Part shown: piece after piece, positions 44,300 through 49,914 of the stretch
Position numbering within the stretch: the first letter of the stretch is position 1
How the letters are laid out: every line of letters starts with the position of its first letter
From: Clostridia bacterium
Lineage (GTDB): Bacteria; Bacillota; Clostridia; Oscillospirales; Acutalibacteraceae
Reading direction: 5' to 3'
NCBI GenBank assembly: GCA_017517135.1
Contig: JAFXAK010000025.1
Coordinates: 1 to 49,914, forward strand
Length of the DNA: 49,914 nt
Translations under genes and position numbers: made by a program
Notes under the pieces: model-generated
Seen by the model: only the letters and a program-made list of their open reading frames with translations
Told to the model about the DNA's origin: nothing
Databases searched by the model: none

Positions 44300-44730
44300 C
44301 TGATGATAACCTCCGAAACATTTTCACGCTTAGTATTGGCTTTTACGGAAAATTTAACAGATGCAATGATTACCATATAAAGCAATTATGCATATACTGA
44401 AAATGAAAAGAAAGTATCATAAATTTAATTTATCGCTTACAGCTGTTTACGGCATATTATTGAAATCTGCCACAGCAACAATAAGTTTTTTTTATACCCG
44501 TTTTGTAAGTTATAAATATGAATAATAATACAGAAAAAATTTCAGAAAAATATGGTTTTTTGCAGAAAAATTTAAAAAAATACACTTGACAACTAAATTT
44601 TAAAAGCGTATTGTATTAACATTATTTTTTATTCGCACCCCTGTTTAGAGCATTACAACAAATCTTCTGATATTGATTCATAAAAATTTTTTATCAGACT
44701 CTTACAGAAGTGTATACGGAGGTTAACACT
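44300..44730. other. Divergent sigG/gdhA intergenic region
   Basis: This 431-base AT-rich gap holds the gdhA promoter (44586-44614), the two ribosome-binding sites and long A/T runs. No additional ORF, clear hairpin or known RNA is visible to me. A sigma-F type promoter for sigG is expected on the minus strand, but no good match was found. Confidence 0.55.
44586..44614 (+). promoter_or_regulatory. gdhA promoter
   Basis: TTGACA (44586-44591), 17 bases, TATTGT (44609-44614). It gives a leader of about 110 bases before the ATG, whose role is unknown. Confidence 0.65.
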
Positions 44731-46080
44731 ATGAACAATTACATTGAAAGTGCTATTGCAAATGTAACAAAAAGAAATCACCATGAGCCTGAATTCATTC
44801 AGGCTGTTGAAGAGGTTTTAAGATCTATTGAACCCCTTATTGAAGCACATCCCGAATACGAAAAGTTCAACATTCTTGAAAGAATAACCGAAGCAGACAG
44901 AGGTATTACCTTCAGAGTTGCATGGGTTGACGACAACGGCAAGGTACAGGTAAACAGAGGCTACCGCTTCCAGTTCAACTCCGCTATCGGTCCCTACAAG
45001 GGCGGACTTCGTTTCCATCCCTCAGTTTACAGCGGTATCATAAAGTTCCTCGGCTTTGAGCAGATGTTCAAGAACGCACTTACAGGTCTTCCCATCGGCG
45101 GCGGTAAGGGCGGCTCAGACTTTGATCCCATCGGCAAGAGTGAAGCTGAGATTATGAGATTCTGTCAGGCATATATGTCTGAGCTTTACAGACATATAGG
45201 TCCCGACATTGATGTTCCCGCAGGCGATATCGGTGTAGGCGGCAAGGAAATAGGCTACCTTTTCGGTCAGTACAGAAGACTTAAAGGCAACTTTGAAAAC
45301 GGTGTACTTACAGGTAAAGGTCTTTCCTACGGCGGCTCTCTTATCCGTCCCGAGGCTACAGGCTACGGTGCTGTTTACTATCTCCTTGAGGTTCTCAAGC
45401 ACTTCGGGGACGATATCAGGGGCAAGACCGTTGCTATTTCAGGCTACGGTAATGTTGCATGGGGTGTTGCTAAGAAGCTTGACCAGCTCGGTGCTAAGGT
45501 TGTTACTCTTTCAGGTCCCGAGGGTTATGTTTACGATGAAGAAGGTGTAAACACCAACGAAAAGATTGAATATATGCTTGAACTCAGAGCAAAGTCAGAG
45601 CTTGAGCTTGATTCCTATGCTGAAAAGTTCGGTGCCGAATTCCATCCCGGCGAAAAGCCCTGGAAGAATGTTAAGGTTGACATTATTATGCCCTGTGCTA
45701 CCCAGAATGAGGTCGGTATGGAAGAAGCTGAGGCTATCGTTGCAAACGGTGTTAAGTACTACATAGAGGTTTCAAATATGCCCACAACAAATGAGGCTCT
45801 TTCCTATCTCAAGGAACACCTCACAGCTGTTGCTCCCTCAAAGGCAGTCAATGCAGGCGGTGTTGCAGTTTCAGCTCTTGAAATGTCACAGAACTCAATG
45901 CGTCTTTCCTGGACTGCAGAAAAGGTTGACGAGGAGCTTCACACAATTATGAAGAACATCCACGACTCCTCTGCAAAGGCAAGTGCACAGTACGGTCTGG
46001 GTTATGACCTTGTTGCAGGTGCAAATATCGCAGGCTTCCAGAGAGTTGCAGATGCAATGATTGCTCAGGGTATATTCTAA
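44731..46080 (+). CDS. gdhA: NADP-type glutamate dehydrogenase
   Basis: A 449-residue hexameric-type glutamate dehydrogenase, interconverting glutamate with 2-oxoglutarate and ammonia. GPYKGGLRFHP, PIGGGKGGSDFDP with the active-site Lys, and the Rossmann segment VAISGYGNVAWG are clear. Length and the residue pattern (no extended insertion) fit the small bacterial enzyme used mainly for ammonia assimilation. ATG 44731 follows GGAGG 9 bases upstream; an upstream in-frame start at 44710 lacks a site. Strong codon preference suggests high expression. Confidence 0.96.
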   Translation: MNNYIESAIANVTKRNHHEPEFIQAVEEVLRSIEPLIEAHPEYEKFNILERITEADRGITFRVAWVDDNGKVQVNRGYRFQFNSAIGPYKGGLRFHPSVYSGIIKFLGFEQMFKNALTGLPIGGGKGGSDFDPIGKSEAEIMRFCQAYMSELYRHIGPDIDVPAGDIGVGGKEIGYLFGQYRRLKGNFENGVLTGKGLSYGGSLIRPEATGYGAVYYLLEVLKHFGDDIRGKTVAISGYGNVAWGVAKKLDQLGAKVVTLSGPEGYVYDEEGVNTNEKIEYMLELRAKSELELDSYAEKFGAEFHPGEKPWKNVKVDIIMPCATQNEVGMEEAEAIVANGVKYYIEVSNMPTTNEALSYLKEHLTAVAPSKAVNAGGVAVSALEMSQNSMRLSWTAEKVDEELHTIMKNIHDSSAKASAQYGLGYDLVAGANIAGFQRVADAMIAQGIF

Positions 46081-46105
46081 AATCAGTATCATATATATTA
46101 ACAGT

Positions 46106-46144
46106 CCCGCAAGCACAGTTTTTTTGTGCATTGCGGGCTTTTTT
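46106..46144 (+). terminator. gdhA terminator
   Basis: CCCGCAAGCAC (46106-46116) pairs with GTGCATTGCGGG (46126-46137) with one bulge; CTTTTTT follows. Confidence 0.85.
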
Positions 46145-46152
46145 GATATTAT

Positions 46153-46167
46153 TATCCGTAACTTGCA
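46153..46167 (+). promoter_or_regulatory. 15-base motif shared with the first GPH transporter gene
   Basis: TATCCGTAACTTGCA, one base different from 27850-27864, lies about 58 bases before the promoter at 46225-46253, with TTGTAAAAAA in between. Confidence 0.45.
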
Positions 46168-46224
46168 GAAAAAACTATGATAAGTGTTGTAAAAAATAGC
46201 AAAATAATTGTAAGAAAAGACTAA

Positions 46225-46253
46225 TTGACCAAACTCCACATATTTGCTAAAAT
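46225..46253 (+). promoter_or_regulatory. Promoter of the second GPH transporter gene
   Basis: TTGACC (46225-46230), 17 bases, TAAAAT (46248-46253). Confidence 0.7.
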
Positions 46254-46288
46254 ATATCTGTATAATTATGGAAAGGAATTCTGCAATT

Positions 46289-48226
46289 ATGGCAAAGAAC
46301 AAATCAAACTCAACAGGCGAGAAGCTGAATTACAAGCAAACTATACTGACCGGATTCGGTTTCCTCGCAACCTCAATCGCATGGGCGATTTATGATCCTT
46401 ACATCACAAAAATCCTCAACAAGCTGCTCTCCTCCAGCGATATGATTACCGCATGGAGCAATACGCTGGTTGAAAAAATCCCCTTTATAACAAAATTTGC
46501 CGAAGCACAGGGCGAAAATGTTGCTCTTGCAGGCGGCGGTTTTACTCTTGTTCCTCTTTTCATCGGTATTATTATGACATTCGATAACATCTTCGGTGTT
46601 ATCTTCCAGCCTACCTTCGGCAGACTTTCCGATGAATGTCACTCAAAGCTCGGCAAGCGCCGTCCCTTTATTGTTTTCGGTGCTCCCATTTCTGCTTTAC
46701 TTTTCCTGCTCATTCCTATTATTTTCTTAAATACCCACTCTCTCCCCCTGACAATGGCTTGCATTATTCTCTTTGTATTCACAATGTCCCTGTGGAGAGC
46801 TCCCGTTGTTGCACTTATGCCCGACCTTACTCCTCCCGCACTCAGAAGTGAGGGCAATGCAGTTATCAACCTTATGGGCGGCTTGGGTTCTGCCGTGGGT
46901 ATGATTGCAGGTACACTTGCTATCGCTCTTTGCACAATCTTCTCCGGTGTAACCAAAGAACAGATTGTTGCTGACGAAACACTCTCCTTCCCCTATGTTT
47001 TTGCAATCGGTGCTGTTGTTATGATAGCAGGTATGCTTGTTCTTCTTTTCTTCGTCAAAGAACCCGATTCAAGAATAAAGCTCCAGGGCGATATGAATGC
47101 CTATGCTGATGCAAAGGTAAAGAAGCAGGCTGAAAAAGAAGCTCTCAAGGCTGCAAAGAAGGCTGAAAAGGCTGCAAGAAAGGCTATAAAGCTTTCTCCC
47201 GCTGAAAGACGCAGTCTCATATTTATGCTTCTGTGCTTATTCTTCCTCTTCTGCGGTGCTAATGCAATCACCACATTCTTCTCACTCTTTGCTCAGGAAA
47301 TTCTCCACAAGATAACCTCCGAAGCTACCATTCTTATGCTTATCTTCGCTGTTGTTGCAGCTGTTGCGGCTCTTCCTGCAGGTAAGATGGGTAAGAAATT
47401 CGGCAGAAAGAAAACTATAACTGCAGGTCTTGCAGTATTCCTTGCGGCTTTCATTGTTTTCTTCGGTATCTTTGTTGCTATGCTCGGCGGCAAGAATCTC
47501 ACCATAACAAGCTATGTAAATGTAAATAACGCATACAGCACAATCAACAACCAGATCAACGAATACAACTCTGCACTTTCCGAAAAAGCTGATAACGAGG
47601 GTGTTGAGCTTAAGGCTGAGGATATGGTTGAAATGAAAGAGTATATCGACTACAGACTTGCTCTTGAAAACAATGCAGATGTTTCCGAATACGAAAACTG
47701 CGTTGCATTCGATGAATTTCTTACCGCATATTCAGAACAAACAAAGCAGACAGCTATAGCAAACGGTGCTGATGAAGCAAGCCTTACAGATGTATACAGC
47801 GGTATCGTTGCCGTTGCACAGGACATTCTCGGTGTTGAAACAAACAGCTTCGGCACAGCACTCAATGCACTTTCCGAAGCAGTTACAGATGTAACAGCAG
47901 TTCTTAATATCCTTATTTACCCCGTTCTTATCCTCGGCGGTGCCGCTAATATGTTTATCACCGTAAACACCCTGCCCCTCGTTCTCGAAATCGGCGGTGT
48001 TGAAAAGGTGGGTACATTCACAGGATATTATTACACAGCCACATTCTCCGCACAGATCGCTTCTCCCATTATTTACGGCTTCATAAGAATGTTTGCAGGA
48101 ACTTATATGTCGCTGTTCTACTACAGCCCCGTTGTTTTCCTGATTGCAGTAGTAATGCTTGTCTTTGTCAAGCACGGTGAAGCAATTCCCGATAATGTAA
48201 TAAAAGAAGCTGCTCAAGACGATTAA
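46289..48226 (+). CDS. GPH-type MFS transporter with a large extracytoplasmic insertion
   Basis: A 645-residue multi-pass transporter. FGFLATSIAWAIYDPYITKIL and DNIFGVIFQPTFGRLSDECHS give the N-terminal half; GKRRPF is the loop 2-3 motif. A long Lys/Ala-rich cytoplasmic stretch (about 265-305) separates the halves. The motif GKKFGRKK precedes helix 9, and about 130 residues (about 402-535) lie between helices 9 and 10, which places them outside. Typical GPH proteins are 450-500 residues, so this insertion is notable. The start at 46289 is chosen for GAAAGGAA. A sugar substrate is inferred only. Confidence 0.85.
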   Translation: MAKNKSNSTGEKLNYKQTILTGFGFLATSIAWAIYDPYITKILNKLLSSSDMITAWSNTLVEKIPFITKFAEAQGENVALAGGGFTLVPLFIGIIMTFDNIFGVIFQPTFGRLSDECHSKLGKRRPFIVFGAPISALLFLLIPIIFLNTHSLPLTMACIILFVFTMSLWRAPVVALMPDLTPPALRSEGNAVINLMGGLGSAVGMIAGTLAIALCTIFSGVTKEQIVADETLSFPYVFAIGAVVMIAGMLVLLFFVKEPDSRIKLQGDMNAYADAKVKKQAEKEALKAAKKAEKAARKAIKLSPAERRSLIFMLLCLFFLFCGANAITTFFSLFAQEILHKITSEATILMLIFAVVAAVAALPAGKMGKKFGRKKTITAGLAVFLAAFIVFFGIFVAMLGGKNLTITSYVNVNNAYSTINNQINEYNSALSEKADNEGVELKAEDMVEMKEYIDYRLALENNADVSEYENCVAFDEFLTAYSEQTKQTAIANGADEASLTDVYSGIVAVAQDILGVETNSFGTALNALSEAVTDVTAVLNILIYPVLILGGAANMFITVNTLPLVLEIGGVEKVGTFTGYYYTATFSAQIASPIIYGFIRMFAGTYMSLFYYSPVVFLIAVVMLVFVKHGEAIPDNVIKEAAQDD

Positions 48227-48233
48227 GCTCTCA

Positions 48234-48268
48234 ACCGTCCGTGTTAATTTCGCACGGACGGTTTTTTT
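48234..48268 (+). terminator. Terminator after the transporter
   Basis: ACCGTCCGTG pairs with CACGGACGGT around a 9-base loop, followed by TTTTTTT. Confidence 0.9.
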
Positions 48269-48281
48269 GTCAAATAATTAC

Positions 48282-48310
48282 TTGACTACCCGAGGATTTT
48301 ATATTAATAT
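48282..48310 (+). promoter_or_regulatory. Promoter of the EamA gene
   Basis: TTGACT (48282-48287), 17 bases, TAATAT (48305-48310), 33 bases before the ATG. Confidence 0.65.
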
Positions 48311-48343
48311 TTATGCATATTTTTTATTTCCAGAGGACTTAAC

Positions 48344-49231
48344 ATGAACAAGCAGAACAAATCCAGATTAATGTTGATTGTATCAATGACAATATTCGGC
48401 ACCCTGGCTCCCTTTGTGCGTAACATAGCAGTATCATCGGGAGAGCTTGCACTTTACAGAGCAGTTCTTGCTGCCGTGCTTATCGGTGCGGTTTTACTGA
48501 TAACAAAGCAAAAAATACCTTTCGGAAAAATAAAAAAAGAAATTCCTCTGCTTCTGCTTTCAGGTATGGCAATGGGAATAAACTGGATATTGCTGTTTGA
48601 GGCATACAAATACACAACCGTTTCTGCAGCAACATTAAGCTACTATTTTGCACCCGTAATCGTTACTCTTGTGTGTCCGTTCCTGTTCAGAGAAAAATTA
48701 TCGGCAAAACAGATTATCTGTTTTGTTATGTCCACAATAGGTCTTATTCTCGTTATCGGCATAAATCCGTCCGAAGCAGGTACTGCCGGTATAAAGGGAA
48801 TTCTTTTCGGTATAGGTGCGGCATGCTTTTATGCAACAGTTATTCTTCTTAACAAATTTATCAAAACCGTTGAGGGTATACACCGCACATTTCTGCAGTT
48901 TTTATCTGCAATTATTATTCTCATTCCCTATGTTCTTTTCACAGACGGCATAAATGTTATGTCACTTGATTCTGCGGGTTGGATAAATCTGCTTATTGTA
49001 GGCTTGGTTCATACAGGAATAACATATTGCCTGTATTTCTCCTCTCTCAAGGAGCTTCCCGGTCAGAAGGCGGCAATTCTCAGCTACATAGATCCGTTGG
49101 TTGCCGTTCTTATTTCTGTTACCGTACTGCAAGAAAGCATAAGCATTTCACAGATAGCGGGCGGAGTACTCATCCTCGGATTTACTCTGCTGAACGAAAT
49201 TAACCTCAAGTCCTATAAAAAAAATCCGTAA
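48344..49231 (+). CDS. EamA-family (DMT) membrane transporter
   Basis: A 295-residue protein with ten hydrophobic helices in two EamA halves. MLIVSMTIFGTLAPFVRNIA, ELALYRAVLAAVLIGAVLL and the SAATLSYYFAPVIVTL/EKLSAKQ pair are typical, and the second half repeats the pattern (KAAILSYIDPLVAVLIS, then LQESISISQIAGG). EamA proteins usually export amino acids or small metabolites; substrate is unknown. AGAGGA precedes the ATG. It is followed by two tRNA-Ser genes with their own promoter. Confidence 0.88.
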   Translation: MNKQNKSRLMLIVSMTIFGTLAPFVRNIAVSSGELALYRAVLAAVLIGAVLLITKQKIPFGKIKKEIPLLLLSGMAMGINWILLFEAYKYTTVSAATLSYYFAPVIVTLVCPFLFREKLSAKQIICFVMSTIGLILVIGINPSEAGTAGIKGILFGIGAACFYATVILLNKFIKTVEGIHRTFLQFLSAIIILIPYVLFTDGINVMSLDSAGWINLLIVGLVHTGITYCLYFSSLKELPGQKAAILSYIDPLVAVLISVTVLQESISISQIAGGVLILGFTLLNEINLKSYKKNP

Positions 49232-49247
49232 AATTAAATTTTTCTGC

Positions 49248-49276
49248 TTGACAATCCCTTTGCAGTATGCTAATAT
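49248..49276 (+). promoter_or_regulatory. Promoter of the tRNA-Ser pair
   Basis: TTGACA (49248-49253), 17 bases, TAATAT (49271-49276). Confidence 0.75.
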
Positions 49277-49288
49277 ATTTTAGCACAC

Positions 49289-49379
49289 GGAGAGATACCG
49301 AAGTGGTCATAACGGAACGGTCTTGAAAACCGTCGTACTCTTACGGGTACCGTGGGTTCGAATCCCACTCTCTCCGCCA
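49289..49379 (+). tRNA. tRNA-Ser (anticodon TGA)
   Basis: Acceptor GGAGAGA pairs with TCTCTCC. The anticodon loop is CTTGAAA (TGA), a long variable arm is present as in class II tRNAs, the T-arm GTGGGTTCGAATCCCAC is intact, and GCCA closes the 3' end. Confidence 0.96.
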
Positions 49380-49418
49380 TTTTTTTTAATTGAATAGCCT
49401 TAGCGGCGTTATCAATTT

Positions 49419-49512
49419 GGAGCAGTACTCAAGTTGGTGACGAGGCGCCCCTGCTAAGGGCGTAGGTCGGCTAAACCCCGGCGCGAGAGTTCGAGTCTCT
49501 CCTGCTCCGCCA
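49419..49512 (+). tRNA. tRNA-Ser (anticodon GCT)
   Basis: Acceptor GGAGCAG pairs with CTGCTCC. The anticodon loop is CTGCTAA (GCT), with a long variable arm, T-arm GAGAGTTCGAGTCTCTC and encoded CCA. It is 39 bases after the other tRNA-Ser, so both share one transcript. Confidence 0.96.
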
Positions 49513-49515
49513 GAG

Positions 49516-49557
49516 CACCGCAATCCTTGTATATCAAGGCTTTGCGGTGTTTTTTTG
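49516..49557 (+). terminator. Terminator of the tRNA-Ser transcript
   Basis: CACCGCAA pairs with TTGCGGTG, with CCTTG/CAAGG continuing the stem inside, then seven or more T. Confidence 0.9.
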
Positions 49558-49618
49558 TTTTAAAATTCTGTTTCCTGAAAAAATCAAAAATTACCTCAAA
49601 TTACATAAAATTATTTTC

Positions 49619-49642
49619 TATGGCATACACTATGGCATACAA
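49619..49642. repeat. Tandem 12-bp direct repeat, possible recombinase arm sites
   Basis: TATGGCATACAC (49619-49630) is followed directly by TATGGCATACAA (49631-49642). It lies about 110 bases after a tRNA-Ser and close to a lysin remnant, a common position for prophage or island ends. Similar pair at 387-408. Confidence 0.5.
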
Positions 49643-49649
49643 GAAAAAC

Positions 49650-49675
49650 GAGCACAGTACAGCAATACTGTGCTC
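49650..49675. terminator. Bidirectional terminator
   Basis: GAGCACAGTA pairs perfectly with TACTGTGCTC around CAGCAA. T-rich sequence follows on both strands, so it can end the lysin-like gene on the minus strand. Confidence 0.75.
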
Positions 49676-49694
49676 AAAATTTTTTCTGTCTGCC

Positions 49695-49912
49695 TTATCT
49701 TTTAAATCCCTCATCCTCAAGAGCCGCCACTGTCAACGGCCCGAATAATCCGTTAGGCTCAAGACCTGTTCTCTTCTGGAACTCCGTTACTGCACAATAA
49801 GATTGTCAATATGAAAGGCTGTGCAAATCCCCTTCTTATCAAGCACGGCTCTTTTGCCGTTAAGCTCGTCAACCTTGTATACATTATTGTATACGAAAGA
49901 AGCAACCTTTTG
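49695..49912 (-). pseudogene. Frameshifted C-terminal end of a cell-wall hydrolase (SH3-like plus peptidoglycan-binding domain)
   Basis: On the minus strand one frame gives KVASFVYNN, VYKVDELNGKRAVLDKKG and HIDNLIVQ, ending with TAA at 49787-49789; this resembles the SH3/Cpl-7-like segment of phage lysins. Another frame, overlapping at 49790, gives VTEFQKRTGLEPNGLFGPLT and VAALEDEGFKR to TAA at 49695-49697, a peptidoglycan-binding (PG_binding_1) pattern. A single base gain or loss would join them in one protein. The gene starts beyond the window. It is probably a phage-type endolysin, decayed, or carries a sequencing error. Confidence 0.6.
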
Positions 49913-49914
49913 AC

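Noticed and set aside
44300-44420. Sigma-F/G-type promoter before sigG (GCATA with GGTAATCATT)
   Set aside because: The spacing of 12 bases does not fit the expected 15 or so, and the -10 match is partial.
49527-49748. 73-codon plus-strand ORF after tRNA-Ser
   Set aside because: It crosses one terminator, the direct repeat and a second terminator and is antisense to the lysin remnant.

Overview
The window looks like chromosome from an anaerobic, spore-forming gut Clostridia bacterium, most likely of the Oscillospiraceae/Ruminococcaceae (inference). Support: a sigma-G gene followed by a YlmC/YmxH-type gene, strong AGGAGG ribosome-binding sites, consensus sigma-A promoters with 17-base spacers, many intrinsic terminators, two GPH-family sugar transporters, two GH38 mannosidases and a secreted serpin. 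The closest relative cannot be named without a search.

Positions 1-334 hold the end of a protein built from five-residue Gly-x-(Leu/Ile)-(Ala/Ser)-x repeats. From about 340 to 11,300 lies a defence island: an XRE regulator with a palindrome over its promoter, then hsdM, a small PD-(D/E)XK protein, hsdS, a DUF2971-type gene and hsdR (a type I restriction-modification operon). These are followed by a DUF4268-type nuclease gene broken by one in-frame TAG codon, a three-helix membrane protein, a TIR-domain protein and a second TIR protein of the ThsB type. A consensus promoter and an intrinsic terminator then bracket about 320 bases of structured, apparently non-coding RNA. The TIR/TIR/membrane trio with no ThsA-like gene, and the RNA beside it, are the best candidates for something undescribed.

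From 11,400 to 23,100 are housekeeping and envelope functions. There is an ECF sigma factor with a membrane partner and an ECF-type promoter of its own. MurK- and MurQ-like genes recycle cell-wall amino sugar. A four-gene operon encodes a second ECF sigma factor, a one-helix membrane protein, a PrcB-like protein and a serpin lipoprotein. A convergent operon encodes an ECF-transporter S component, a uridine-kinase-like enzyme and a TetM-like translational GTPase, behind a leader with two terminator-like hairpins.

From 23,300 to 43,100 is a glycan-use region: aminotransferase, GH38 mannosidase, GPH transporter, Eis-like acetyltransferase, secreted lipase-like and sialate-O-acetylesterase-like proteins, a propeller-like secreted protein, a GH63-like glycosidase and a second GH38 enzyme. 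A tRNA-Pro, an unknown membrane protein and an unusual array of small hairpins with flipping spacer boxes lie in between. From 43,189 to the end are YlmC/YmxH, sigG, gdhA, a GPH transporter with a large outer insertion, an EamA exporter and two tRNA-Ser genes. After the tRNAs come a short direct repeat and the frameshifted end of a cell-wall hydrolase, which suggests a mobile element or prophage edge. A similar direct repeat lies at 387-408, at the left side of the defence island.
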